Positions 36,027 through 48,045 are shown, counted from the first letter of the stretch. The stretch is DNA of 64,000 bases from Nelumbo lutea (GCA_022828595.1 JAKGHH010000006.1:10106633-10170632), one strand, 5' to 3'. Translations and numbers: made by a program. The notes: generated from the sequence alone by a model not told the origin.

Positions 36027-37044
36027 GAGGCTGAATCTCTTGCCGATAGCTTCCTACCCACATCCCCGCCCACACCATAAATTTTGGACACATGTCCACT
36101 AGCATGTTTCTCTTCTTCACATGTGCACAATTGCATGTGAATTCAATGGGATGTAATTATGTAATGGGACACAGACCATTCCGTCGAAACTCACCCATTA
36201 ACCTAATTAATTTTTTTAACCTAACAATAATTAATATTACCCCTTCCCAAGAACCCTAAATAGGCTCATTCTCTCCATTCCATTCTCCACAACTTACTAT
36301 TCTAGGAAACTTCATCGGCATCCGGCAACCGACAACCTATGACGTGTTGTTCACTGGCACCTTATTCTCTCTGTACTCCATCAATTAACCTTCTTCTATT
36401 CTCCGTAACGTCCTGTTCCAAGAGATTTGATCGACATCTGGCAACTGGCAACCGGTAACCAAGGAGATTACTGTGCCTGACCAAAAAAAATAAAAATAAA
36501 AATAAGTGAATCAAATAAAATAGAACATATATAACTACCGGTGAGAAGAACCAAGTTGGAAGAACTATAAGAAAATAATGCTCAATTTTTTCTTGTTTTG
36601 GTTGAGGTTACTTAACCACCGGTGCATCGGTGAGCACGTCCTCTGTTGTCAACTACCGGTTGTCAGTTGCCGAATGTCGGATGTCAGTGAAACCTCTTGG
36701 AATAGGACGTTATGGAGAATAGAAGAAGGTTAACCAATGGACTACGGAGAGAATAAGATGTCGGTGAGTACGTCGCCGATTGTCAATTGTCGATTCCTGG
36801 AACAATATGCTGTGAATGGAGAGGACGAGACTATTTAGGATTATTGGGAAAGAGAAAGATTAATTATTTTTAGATTAAAAAGTTAATTAGGTTAATGGGT
36901 GAGTTCCGACGGAATGAATATACCATCCATCCCATTGAATTCACATACAATTATGCACATATGAAAAAGAGAAATGTAGTAGTGAACATATGTTCAAAAT
37001 TTATGGTGTGGATAAGGATATGGGTAAGCAGGAGATCCAGCCTC
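36027..37044. mobile_element. Foldback (long inverted repeat) element, copy A, 1018 bp
   Basis: The left arm (about 36027-36480) and right arm (about 36620-37044) are reverse complements over some 420-450 bp with scattered mismatches. Ends are GAGGCTGAATCTCTTG and GGAGATCCAGCCTC. Inner matches include GTAACGTCCTGTTCCAAGAG with CTCTTGGAATAGGACGTTAT. The spacer around 36480-36610 is AT-rich. No open frame is supported, so it is non-autonomous. Confidence 0.8.
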
Positions 37045-37470
37045 GCAACGAAAACAAATTGGGCCTATTAACTGCTTTTTCATATAACAAAAGCAAAAAT
37101 ATTTTCATTAATTCAATTGGTTGTAAGTTGATTCCAAATCACCAATGTGATATGACTTAAAAGAGAAAATCCGTTCAGGTCAAATTGTCACCCATTTGGA
37201 TCTAGAGTGGAAAACGAGTGGCTTGTGATAAATTGCAAACAAAAGGTGGAAAAGGATTTGGTTAGCATATAACAACCGTCCAATAATATCTTGCCTTTGT
37301 TTATATAGGCACAGACCCTTGAATGATTTCATTCAACTATAAGTCATTCATACACGTTGCTCTTATCAAATGTAGCACCTCATTTATTAGCCCAGCAACG
37401 GTGCTCAATTTTTCTCTTGAGTTTTTGACATCTGTTATTTTGAAGGACGATGATTTGTATTGTTTTGATC

Positions 37471-37636
37471 CATTGAATGGGAATCGAATTTGCTCCCCAC
37501 GGACTGCGCCTCACACCAACCTCATATAACGTCGTAGTCTTTATTGCATGGGAATATTTTATTATAAATGACAAAACTAAGTATGGAAAATGTTTTCAAT
37601 CCACCTAGGAGCAAATCCAAATTCCATTGAATTTGC
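37471..37636. repeat. MITE of the CCTCACACC family, copy A
   Basis: CATTGAATGGGAATCGAATT at the left pairs with AAATCCAAATTCCATTGAAT at the right over about 26 bp. The interior carries GCGCCTCACACCAACCTCAT. A shortened copy is at about 44047-44131 in copy B of the duplication. Confidence 0.65.
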
Positions 37637-37949
37637 CTTATTTTGGCTTCCAAAAAATCAGAAAATAGAGGTTAACAAAATTAGAAGGTTTAAAATAACT
37701 TAAACTTCTAGAATAAGTTGAACTGATTCCTCTATTCTTTTGGTGGGTTTCTTGATGTTTGTCCTACAAATAGAAAGAAAAATTAGGCAGTTTGAAGAGT
37801 TGCTTTCATCAAAATTTTTGGGCATTGAGGCAGTTTTTTGATCGATAAACCTCTACTCTAATAGCTTAGTCATGGGAAAAAAATGAAATTTTCAAAAAGT
37901 TTAAAGTATTACATCAGTCCTAACTAAAAAAGGGTGAGCATTTGATGAT

Positions 37950-38296
37950 GGGTCTATTTGGCAAGTCTTTTTGAGAAGATCTTCAGGTAGTTTTGACGGT
38001 CAAAAGACACGTTGATCTTTTGCACGAAGATCTGAGCAGCCCAAAGCTAGTTTAGCATATACATGTCTTTCCATGTGTCTTTTTGTGTCTTTCCGCATGA
38101 GAATAAAGTGTGAAAGACAAAAATTTTCATTTGGAGCTTTCCGAAATTATCCCCAAATGGGCTTCTTGCGTCTTTTTAGCGCTCCGGCTTTTGGCAGCTA
38201 GATCTTCCATGAACCAAACAGGAAGAGACTAAAAATCGATCTGCCCAACTTGTAAATAGCTGAAAGCCCATCCAGAAAGACATGCCAAATGGGCCC
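37950..38296. repeat. MITE of the GGGCCYRTTTGGC family, copy 1 (347 bp)
   Basis: GGGTCTATTTGGCAAG and CATGCCAAATGGGCCC are inverted termini. The interior contains AGACACGTTGATC, GATCTGAGCAGCCC and CGGCTTTTGGC(A/G)GCTAGATC, all present in the copies at 44444 and 60124. Confidence 0.8.
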
Positions 38297-38379
38297 GATA
38301 TCTTTGAAATGTGAAGGAAGATTTAAACAAAAGTTTAAATATTTGACAAAAATCAAATAAATAACAATGTTTTAAAACA

Positions 38380-38680
38380 TTACGCAAAATCGAAACCATA
38401 CTATCCACTGGTTTTTGGGTCGATGGTTCAACCTTCTAGTTCGAATAGATGGCCCGTTTTAACAAAAAATTAAACAAATTAAAAAACAATATTTAAAATA
38501 AAATGGCTAAAACCATTGAACAGGTTGATAGTTCGACTGCCTGGGTCAAGGTTCATTGACCAATTCAACGGTTTTTGGCTAAGGACTGGGTTTGGGGTAA
38601 AACGGAACCAATTGCCTAAACAATTCCTAGGTAGAATAGTCTGGCATCTGTGTCAGCGGCAGTTCAAAAACATTGATAAA
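38380..38680. repeat. AATGGTTTTTGGCC-type MITE, copy A
   Basis: Ends CAATGTTTTAAAACATT and CAGTTCAAAAACATTGATAA are inverted. The interior has CCATTGAACAGGTTGA and CAACGGTTTTTGGC. The duplicate is at about 44870-45175. Confidence 0.6.
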
Positions 38681-38689
38681 TAATTTATG

Positions 38690-39520
38690 CCATGAAAATA
38701 TACGAATTTAGCTCTCAAAGATTAAAAAAGTCTATAATTTCTTGGGGGGTGATTTGGACATGGAAAAGGGGAATTTTTTTTGGAAGAGGTAAGAAGATAG
38801 TAAAATATTTTGACTTGTACATATCATCGATTTTTTCCTTTTTAGGCACTAGAAATTGTGCACAGGCTTTGCACATTACAAATTTTAATGATGATGATGA
38901 TAGTAAATAATATGTTTTTAAAATTTTTTACACTATTTTATATTTCCATATCTATAAAAATTATTTTTATTATCACACTTATTTTTGTTTAATATGATGA
39001 ATATACAATACAATATCAGAGATGTGTCCAAATATTTTCAACAATTTTTTTTGTATTTTTAGTACTTTGTGTGTTTTATCTTATTTTTTATTATTATTAT
39101 TATTTAATTATGATATCAATGGGTTGATTCACAACCAAACAAAAACAACTTCATTTTTTAGTTAGTTTTAAATTTGTATTTTATTTTTATCAATAATAAA
39201 AAAATTATTCTTTGTCATGTTTATTTTTCTTTAATATAATTATTTAATATATGATTCAATAAAAGAAAGAATGAGAATTAATACTCTTTGTTGGATTATG
39301 ATGGCTTCGATTCCTTTAGTTTAAAAGCCTGAAATCATTATTTAATTGAGATTATTATTCTTCTACCCTTTTTGAATATACACAAAGAGATTCTGACAAA
39401 ATAGTTTTCTTAATTCAGCCTAACGATAACAATATTACAATCTATCTAACAGATTTCTCAATTATAGTGTGTTCCTATCCAATAACATTATATAATATTT
39501 TCTCTACGTATGAATTTGGA
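38690..39520. other. AT-rich duplicated non-coding tract
   Basis: Simple AT-rich sequence with short runs such as (GATGAT)n near 38888. It recurs at 45185-46000. The small open frames at 38692-38910 and 45250-45492 lie in this tract and have no recognisable domain. Confidence 0.6.
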
Positions 39521-39850
39521 TCAGGGGCGATCATGGACCCGGGCTGGGCCTGATTTATATATATATATAATGTTAAAGGATATATTATAGTCATATAATT
39601 TTATTTTATGCATTATATAATATAAAATATTATATATAATATATATTTATTACTGTTATATTATAATATTTATATATAAAATATATAATCTAACATAAAA
39701 TAGCACACATACATATATTTAAAATACATTTATTTAAATATATATAGGCTAGACCAGGCTTAAGCCTTAGGCCTAGATGGTTCCAAAAATTTGAACCCAA
39801 TGGTCCCTTAACATAAAACCTAAGCCCAAAGGTCCCTTCAGTGACCATCA

Positions 39851-41026
39851 GACCAGATTGTACCACCCCCAGAGGTCCCTTCAGTGACCATCAGACAACT
39901 CACACTGCTCTTGACCCTATCAAGCATCCCAACTGTGCCAAACATGGCTTTTCTACTGCCCTAGGTGAACGTACCTCTCCCTTCGGTTGAGCCCCTAGTG
40001 GCTCCTCTTGGGATCGTTGTGTGCTAGTTCCGTGAGTTGGTAAATTATGTTTGGGTGATGAATTTATAGATGAAAATGTGGGAAGATCGATTTGCTACCT
40101 TGGTAGGGATACAACAACAACAGCAACCACAACAGCAACAGCGAACACAACAACAACAACTGTAGAATCAGAACGTTGGGTTGAACTTGAACCAGGTTCC
40201 TAACCAAAACCATAACCAAGTCCCCAATCAAAACGTGAACCAAACCTGATAAAATAGCTGACCCGAGATACAACACCTATTGGGAGCAAAACCACTAGCT
40301 CGATTGAAGGGTTCCGAAGGAGGCACCATAGATGCTCACATTGCACTTCAAGGAAGAGTCAACTCGCCTCGGTTGCAAAGCGAGGTGGAGAAGAAACACA
40401 AGAAGAAGGAGGCCAGCCAGATTGGCACCTCGCTGCCACAACTTGTATCCCGCGCCTCGTCATTGGCCGCCGAGAACCTCGTGACCGCACAGCCTAAAGA
40501 CTTTAAGGCCCCCAATTTGGAATCTTATAATAGAACAATAGACCCCCACCGACTATCTCAACAGTTTCCAAGCCCTAATGCAATTGCATGGGGCAAATGA
40601 TGGCAAGTACTTCAGTTCTTTGCCATCTCCAAAAGGGAAGCAATACTCGCCACCTCTGAAAAAGACAAAAGAAAGATTAGCCAAGCTAAAAAATCAATTA
40701 CAAAAATTAGTACAAAGGATGATTCGGTCAACCTACCTAACTGGCTTAGGCCAACCTGGACGAGCATGGGTTCAACTAGAAACTATTCTACTAGAAACCG
40801 TTGATGCACGAGATGTTGAACTTCATGACTCAGCTCTTTGTTGAACTCTACTTCAATGACCTTTCTCGCATTACGTCGCCATTGTCCTCCTGAGGAGGAA
40901 AGAAATATTTGCCCTTCCAATCCTAAATTTTTGAAGGAAAGCCTTCCAGGAGCTTATAAACGCGACGAAAAGGCAAATAGAAGCAATAGGGCACGTTTGG
41001 GACCTTTTTTATGCTACACAACCTAG
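39851..41026 (+). pseudogene. gag-like region, copy B
   Basis: Same sequence as copy A without the start codon. It contains FKAPNLESYN at about 40501, but a frameshift replaces the DPTDHLN stretch. Like copy A it has several stops and is non-functional. Confidence 0.75.
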
Positions 41027-41890
41027 AAAAAATGTCAATGTCTAGAGGGAAATCTAAGTGGTAGCTCAAAGAAATCACCCCCACAAGAGTCTAGGCAGCA
41101 TTAGGATGAAGCTTCCCCAAGGAGACACAAAAAAAAGCACCTTGGGAATGAAAGGGTGCAGTGGTAAATGGAGGCCGGCGATCAGTTTCTCCTCAAAGAC
41201 ACAAGCCTCACCTCGGCCATGACTCCACGGGAATTGATCCAGGCCAGGCTGGATGCAATTGTATTCAGTCGGGATTTGGAATGTCAAAATTAAGTTTACT
41301 ATTTGTTCCCCGCTCAGCTCATTAGGGCCGAATGGGGTAATCTCAGGATCCAACTGAGACGTCGAGATCTCGGCATTGAGGACCTCTCCTCAACCCAAGA
41401 AAAGTTCAGTGACCTCCCTTCAGAGCTACCCAAAGAGCTTGACATATTTACAGAATAAAAAGGACACCAGTTTTGGGAAATAGAAACCGGCAGCAAGCAA
41501 ACTTCAACTGGCAATCTAACAACAATTTCTTGGCAGAACTCTCATCCAACTGATCACCCATTCCCTCGGTGAAAACCTCGGAACAATGCGAGTGGGACCC
41601 TAGTGGGGACCCCCCAATTTATAACCTGCTCGTGAGGAAAATCGATGGCTAAGATGCCCTATTAGCAAATCAACATCAAAAAGATTGTACTGCGTGCCTA
41701 ACTTGCGTGCCCACTTAAATTTTAAAAATTCAAACCTCATAGCAGCGTCACCCATCTTTGAGCCAAGTTGGATGAGTGAGCCGAGTGATTTGCGGACCGG
41801 TCGGACAAATTACCAAATTGAGAATTTGGTCCTCTAAATTGTGAGCTACTCCCTTCGTTGAGTTAATGTCGACTCAGGAGTGGAGGTAGT

Positions 41891-42591
41891 TGATGAGGGG
41901 TAACTTGGTCCTCTAAATGACATCACGACACGTGGCATCCCTAAACACCTAGATGACTCCTAAACACTCAGTAAGTAGACCACCTCGATAGAGCAACTAG
42001 CAGCACCTTGTCTAGGGATGACCTATAGTACCTCGGCTTGGCTGACCTAAGGTACCACGGGGTAAGGAGCGGCCTCCTCCGAGGACTGGCCGAGCTGACT
42101 TGGGAACAGATAGACCGTTAAGCCCACCTACCCACATCATCCACCTCAGAGTCAATCAAAGGGATCTTAGCCCTCTACATAGATCACGTAACTGACTGAG
42201 GTATTCTCTCCAAGCATAGAGGGAGCAGCTCTCTGAGAATCTCAGACGTTACGAGGGACCTAGAGCCACTCACACCTATATAAAGGAATTGCTTTCTTAA
42301 AAGAAGGTGCGCATGATTCAGCTCTCACACACTCTGATCTTCTAGCACTCTAATTCCTTCTAAAAATCCTAATCCGCTGACTTACGCATAAGAGTGCCCA
42401 CCCCGGGTAAAAGCAACCTGGCACTCTAACACAATTTCCTTGTAGGTCTCTCTAGAGAACTACATAGCTCGGCATTCGAACTACCTTCTAGCTCAGCCAT
42501 ATTCAGCTTGACATCCAAGTTACTTTCCAGCAGGAAATTCTCTAGCTCAGCATCTGAATCATCAACCAGCTGGGAACTATCAGATCACGCA
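41891..42591 (+). repeat. LTR, copy B (701 bp, internally deleted)
   Basis: Begins TGATGAGGGG and ends CACGCA, like 35079-35855. The interval from CTTGGGAACAG to AGACCGTTAAGCC is shortened by about 80 bp. Confidence 0.85.
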
Positions 42592-42762
42592 ACATCAGAT
42601 GCACTCCTAAAGGGTGGGTTAGTCACTTACACACCAAAAAATGTTAATCCCCTCTAGCCTCTCTCTTTAACCAGGTAAAGTGAATATGAAGAAAAATGTT
42701 GGCACTGAAGTTATTTGGATAACTTTTGCAAGGGAAACATGTACCGGAGTGGGTAAAGGAAA

Positions 42763-43658
42763 GAGGCCGGATCTCCTGCCGATAGCTTCCTACCCACATC
42801 CCTGCCCATGCCATAAATTTTGGACACATGTCCACTAGCATGTTTCTCTTCTCCACAACTTACTGATCCAAGAAACTTCACCGGCATCTGGCAACCGACA
42901 ACCTATGACGTGTTCACTGGCATCTTATTCTCTCTGTACTCCATCAGTTAACCTTCTTCTATTATCCATAACATCCTTTTCCAAGAGATTTGATCGACAT
43001 CTGGCAACCGGCAACCGCTAACCAAGGAGATTATTGTGCCTTACTAGGAAAAAAAACAAAAAATAAGTGAATCAAATAAAACATAACATATATAACTACC
43101 GGTGAGAGGAACCTAGTTGGAAGAACTATAAGAAAATAATGCTCAATTTTTTCTTGTTTTGGTTGAGGTTACTTAAGCACTGGTGTATCGGTGAGCACGT
43201 CCTCTGTTGTCAACTATTGGTTGTCAATTGCTGAATGTTGGATGTTAGTGACACCTCTTGGAATAGGAGGCTACGGAGAATAGAAGGTTAACCAATGGAC
43301 TACGGAGAGAATAAGATGCCGGTGAGTACATCACCGATTGTCAATTGTCGATTGCTGGATGCCATTGAAGTTTTCTGGAGCAGTATGTTGTGGAGAATGG
43401 AATGGAGAGAACGAGACTATTTAGGGTTCTTGGGAAGGAAAAAGATTAATTATTTTTAGGTTAAAAAATTAATTAGGTTAATGGGTGAATTCCGACGGAA
43501 TGGACATAACGTTCATCCCATTATATAATTACATCCCATTAAATTTACTTACAATTATGCACATATGAAAGAGAGAAACATACTAATGAAGATGTGTTCA
43601 AAATTTATGGTGTGGATAAGGATATGGGTAGGAAGCTGTGGGCAGAAGATCCGGCCTC
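42763..43658. mobile_element. Foldback element, copy B, 896 bp
   Basis: Same element as 36027-37044, duplicated with the segment. Ends GAGGCCGGATCTCCTGCC and GGCAGAAGATCCGGCCTC pair almost perfectly. The left arm has lost about 190 bp, so the arms no longer match in length. Copy A has lost about 11 bp near its right end that copy B keeps. Confidence 0.8.
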
Positions 43659-44443
43659 GCAACGAAAACAAATTGGGCCTACTATATGCTTTTTCATATA
43701 ACAAAAACAAAGAAAAAAATTAATTTTCAATTGGTTGTAAGTTGATTCCAACTCACCACCCAGTAATCATAATGAAATGTGACATGACTTAAAAGAGAAA
43801 ATCCGTTCAGGTCAAAATGTCACCCATTTGGATCTAGAATGGAAAACAAGTGGCTTGTGATAAATTGCAAACAAAAGGTGAAAAGGATTTGACCAGCATT
43901 TAACAACCGTCCAATAATATATCTTGTCTTTGTTTATACAGGCACAGACCCTTGAATGATTTCATTCAACTACAATTCATTCATACGCGTTGCTCTGTTA
44001 TTTGACATCTGTTATTTTGAAGGACGATGATTTGTATTATTTTGATCCATTGAATGGGAATCGGACAGCACCTCACACCAATGGAAAATGTTTTCAATGC
44101 ACCTAGGAGCAAATCCAAATTCCATTGAATTCTTCTTATTTTGGCTTCCAAAAAATCAGAAAATAGAGGTTAACAAAATTAGAAGGTTTAAAATAACTTG
44201 AACTTCTAGAATAAGTTGAACTGATTCCTCTAATTTGGTGGGTTTCTTGATGTTTGTCCTACAAATAGAAAGAAAAATTAGGCTGTTTGGGGAGTTTCTT
44301 TCATCAAAATTTTTGGGCATTGAGGCAGTTTTTTGATCGATAAACCTCTATTATAAAAGCTTAGTCGTGGGCAAAAATGAAATTTTCAAAAAGTTTAAAG
44401 TATTACGTCAGTCCTAACTAAAAAAGGGTGTGCATTTGATGAT

Positions 44444-44792
44444 GGGCCCGTTTGGCAAGTTTTTTTGGGAATATTTTCTAGTAGCTTTGATAGTCAAAAA
44501 ACACATTGAGCTTTTGCATGAAAATCTAAGCGGCATGAAGCTAGTTTAGCATATACATGACTTTCCTTATGTCTTTTTGTGTCTTTCCGCATGAGAATAA
44601 AACGTGAAAGACTCGAAAAGTTTCATTTGGAGCTTCCCGAAATCATCCCAAAATGGGCTTCTTGTGTCTTGTCGGCGCTTCGGCTTTTGGCGGCTAGATC
44701 TTCCATGAATCAAATGGGAAGAGATCGAAAATCGATCTGCCCGACTTGTAAATAGTTGAAAGCCCATGAAGAAAGACACGCCAAATGGACCC
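44444..44792. repeat. MITE of the GGGCCYRTTTGGC family, copy 2
   Basis: The counterpart of 37950-38296 within copy B of the large duplication, ends GGGCCCGTTTGGCAAG and CACGCCAAATGGACCC. Confidence 0.8.
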
Positions 44793-44869
44793 GATATCTT
44801 TGAAATATAAAGGGAGATTTAAACAGAGGTTTAATTATTTGACAAAAATCAAATAAATAACAATGCTTT

Positions 44870-45175
44870 AAAAAATGACGCAAAATCGGAACCATACTAG
44901 CCACTGGTTTCTAGGTCGATGGTTCAACCGTCTAGTACAAATAGATGGCCCGTTTTGACAAAAAATTAAGCAAATTAAAAAAATACTTAAAATAAAATAG
45001 CCAAAACCATTGAACAGGTCGACAGTTTGACTGCCTGGGTCAAGGTTCGTTGATCAATTCAACGGTTTTTAGCTAAGGAATGGATTTGGGGTAAAACGGA
45101 ACCAATTGCCTAGACAGTTCCTGGGCAAAATAGTCTGACCATTCGGATCAACGACGGTTCAAAAACATTGATAAA
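44870..45175. repeat. AATGGTTTTTGGCC-type MITE, copy B
   Basis: Duplicate of 38380-38680 in copy B, with the same internal landmarks (CCATTGAACAGGTCGA, CAACGGTTTTTAGC). Confidence 0.6.
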
Positions 45176-46002
45176 TAATTTATGCCATGAAAAATATATG
45201 AATTTGGCTCTCAAAGATTTAAAAGGTCTGTAATTTCTTTGGGAGTGATTTGGACATGGAAAAGGGGAACTTTTTTGGAAGAGGTAAGAAGATAGTAAAA
45301 TATTTTGACTTATACATATCATTGATTTTTTCCCTTTTAGGCACTAGAAATTGTGCACGGGCTTTACACATTACAAATTTTAATGATGATGATGATAGTA
45401 AACAATATGTTTTCAAAATTTCTTGCATTATTTTATATTTCTATATCTATAAAAATTATTTTTATTATCACACTTATTTTTGTTTAATATGATGAATATA
45501 CAATACAATATTAGAGATGTGTTTAAATATTTTCAACAATTTTTTTTTGTATTTTTAGTACTTTATGTGTTTTATCTTTTTACTTTTATTATTATTTAAT
45601 TATGACATCAATGAGTTGATTCACAACCCAACAAAAACAATTCCAATTTTTGGTTAGTTTTAAATTTATATTTTATTTTTATCCTTAAAACAATTATTCA
45701 TTATCATATTTATCTTTCTTTAATATAATTATTTAATATATAATTCAATAATAAAAAAAATGAGAGTTAGTACTCTTTATTGGATTACGATGGCTTCGAT
45801 TCCTTTAGTTGATAAGCCTGAAATCATTATTTAATTGAGATCATTATTCTTGTACCCCTTGTGAATATACACAGAGATTCTGACAAAATAGTTTTCATAA
45901 TTAAGCCTAACGATAACAATATTACAATCTATCTAACAGATTTCTCAATTATAGTGTGTTCCTATCCAATAACATTATATAATATTTTCTCTAGGTATGA
46001 AT

Positions 46003-46372
46003 TTGGATCAGGGGCGATCATGGGCCCGGGCTGGGCCTGATTTTTGCCTGTCTTCTATATAAATATATTAAATGATATATAATATTCATATAATTTTATT
46101 TTATAAATTATATAATATAACAGTATATATAATATATAGTTATAATTGCCATATTATAATGTTTATATATAAAATATATAATCTAACATAAAATAGCACA
46201 CATACATATATTTAAAATACATATATTTAAATATATATAGGCTGCCCAGATGGTCCTAAAAATTTGAACCCAATGATCCTGAACACAAAACCTAAACCCA
46301 AACCTACAATTTCTGGGTGGAACTTATGTGGGCTGGGCCGAACTGAAATGATCCATCCCTAATTTGGATTAC
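46003..46372. repeat. MITE with CCCGGGCTGGGCC ends, complete copy
   Basis: GAATTTGGATCAGGGGCGAT at the left and ATGATCCATCCCTAATTTGG at the right are inverted, as are GGGCTGGGCC and GGGCTGGGCCGAAC nearby. In copy A (from about 39521) the same element is cut at about 39830 by the duplication junction. Confidence 0.65.
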
Positions 46373-47035
46373 TAGAGTAGGTTCACTCAACCACCTGTTC
46401 TTAGACACGTGCTTCCTTCACAAGGGTTTATTAGAAGTCTAACTGCCCATGAAATCTTATCTTGGGTAAACTTCAAACCCACCCCACCCCACCCCACCCC
46501 CCACCCCCAAATTATATATGGGTGTGTCACTAGGAATGACAATGGCGCAGCCCGTTCCCACAAAAATCCCCATTCCTGTCCCCGGTAACAGATACAAGAT
46601 TATCCCCACCCCCATCCTCACAGGGATCCCTACTTTTTGTGATTTTTTATAATCTCAATCATTTTGTTTTCATTTTGTATTGTTTTATAAAAAATAAAAA
46701 AATAATAATAATTAAAATTTACAATTATATTAAAAGATTCTAACATATTGAACCATATTTTTAAAAATATTAATATATATATATATATATTAACAGGGAT
46801 CCCACAGGGTGGGGATCAGGGTCCCCGTGGAGCGGGGAATGCTCTCCCCATCCCCACCAATGGGGATGAAAATTTCCCCATGTAACAAATTTTGGGATTA
46901 ACCCCTCCACCTAGAGTAAATTTTAGGATTAACGTACAATATTTCCACGGTAGAATCTGGCTTTTATAATACATGAATTGAAGAGTAAATAATTACCAGA
47001 TATACACATAGCAATGCTTCAACTTTACATCTTTA
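46373..47035. other. Intergenic; (CCCCA)n tract and a GGGGAT-rich degenerate repeat
   Basis: A run of CCCCA units lies at 46478-46508. From about 46530 to 46885 the words TCCCCATCCCC and GGGGATCAGGGTCCCC recur in both orientations around an AT-rich centre, like the block at about 54140-54300. No gene is seen. Confidence 0.6.
46478..46508. repeat. (CCCCA)n run, possible G-quadruplex on the minus strand
   Basis: Five to six C-runs of 3-6 bases separated by single A residues. The complementary strand has the G-run pattern needed for a quadruplex. Confidence 0.7.
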
Positions 47036-47303
47036 GGCTGTGTTTGGTTGCTGTGCAAATTTATTTAAACTAGTACAAATGCATGGAAGTACAAATGTAA
47101 AAAAAATGCAAATTCTTGTTTAATTTTGTTTTAGATTTTACTTTATTTTACTTCATATCTTAATTTACTTCATTTATAAATGCAATCATACAAAATAAGC
47201 TAAATTTTAAATAAAAAATAAATCAGAATTTACACTTAAATCATTTGCACTTTCATGATCTTGCATCAATTCAAATTTATTTGCATTGCAACCACACACA
47301 GCA
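47036..47303. mobile_element. Tourist-like MITE with TTA target duplication
   Basis: GGCTGTGTTTGGTTGCTGTG at the left pairs with TTGCATTGCAACCACACACA at the right over about 25 bp. TTA flanks both ends, the target of PIF/Harbinger elements. It abuts a LINE remnant. Confidence 0.75.
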
Positions 47304-47650
47304 TTAGCATCGATCCCCTGAACCATACTCGTTGCTGCAGGCAAGAACCTGCCATCATACCCAATTTGTTGAACTGATGAAATTGTCACGGAAGGGTCAA
47401 AACTTGTGCGATGAAATGCAGCTTGGTTTCTCCCATACCAAAATTTTCAAATGACAAGTCAAATCACAACGATAATGGATCTTTAAACACCTAACCAAGT
47501 CAGCAATTTGCATGGATTTTTAGATCTGCATTCATCTTTCTTGAGCGCCGATCAAGTACAATTTCGTTAGAAGAGTTTTGGGATGGAAAATAAGCTTGAA
47601 CTAGAAAGGTAAGCCCATCTGGAAAGGGATCTTGGCTTGCAACCTCAGCA
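47304..47650 (-). pseudogene. LINE remnant, linker between zf-RVT and RNase H
   Basis: On the minus strand WYGRNQAAFHRTSFDPSVTI (from about 47445) resembles the conserved W..RN...F stretch that follows zf-RVT in plant LINEs. Upstream KIHYRCDLTC is less clear. The rest is disrupted. No RT or RNase H neighbours remain. Confidence 0.5.
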
Positions 47651-47654
47651 GTAA

Positions 47655-47955
47655 GCAATATGGTTTTGAACTGTTATTGACCCGGATTGGCCCGGAAACC
47701 ATCTAGGCAATCGGTATTTTCACCCCTGACCCGGTCTTTTGTTAAAAATCATTGATTTGGTCAGTAATTTGTTGACACGGGTGGTCAAACTATCTGTTTG
47801 ACCCATGCAATGGTTTTTGGCTTCTTTTATGTTTTAATTACTTTTTTAAATATCAATGGGTTGTCTGTTCAAACTGGACGATCAAACTATTGATCCAAAA
47901 AACTGGTGGGCAAAGCGGTTTTAATTCCGGGTCGGTTTTTAAAATATTGATAAGC
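47655..47955. repeat. AATGGTTTTTGGCC-type MITE
   Basis: CAATATGGTTTTGAAC...GACCCGGA at the left pairs with TCCGGGTCGGTTTTTAAAAT at the right. The interior repeats CAATGGTTTTTGGC. Same family as 30085-30960 and 38380-38680. Confidence 0.6.
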
Positions 47956-48045
47956 AACGTGGTTTGATAGGCATAGTGGAAGATAAACAACTAAGAGACA
48001 ATGAAAGTCCAAAAGCTAGGTACAACAATTTCAAGAGTGATGATT

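Larger units (their letters stand above)
33037..39829 (+). repeat. Large tandem duplication, copy A (about 6.8 kb)
   Basis: From GACCAGGCTGTACC at 33037 onward every feature recurs in the same order 6.4-6.8 kb later: gag region, 3' LTR, foldback element, MITEs and the start of a G+C-rich MITE near 39525. Copy A ends inside that last MITE near AGCCCAAAGG, about 39830. Shared features include even non-coding AT-rich tracts, so it is a segmental duplication and not a second insertion. Confidence 0.9.
39851..46305 (+). repeat. Large tandem duplication, copy B (about 6.5 kb)
   Basis: Starts at GACCAGATTGTACC, matching copy A from 33037, so it lacks the 5' LTR, primer binding site and gag start. 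It is about 340 bp shorter overall. Visible deletions are about 80 bp in the LTR (near 42110), about 190 bp in the left foldback arm (near 42850) and about 150 bp near 44000. It runs on past the point where copy A is cut, into the complete MITE that ends near 46372. Confidence 0.9.

Noticed and set aside
38692..38910. A 72-codon frame that recurs at 45250-45492.
   Set aside because: Its recurrence is explained by the large tandem duplication. The reading frame differs between copies and has no domain.
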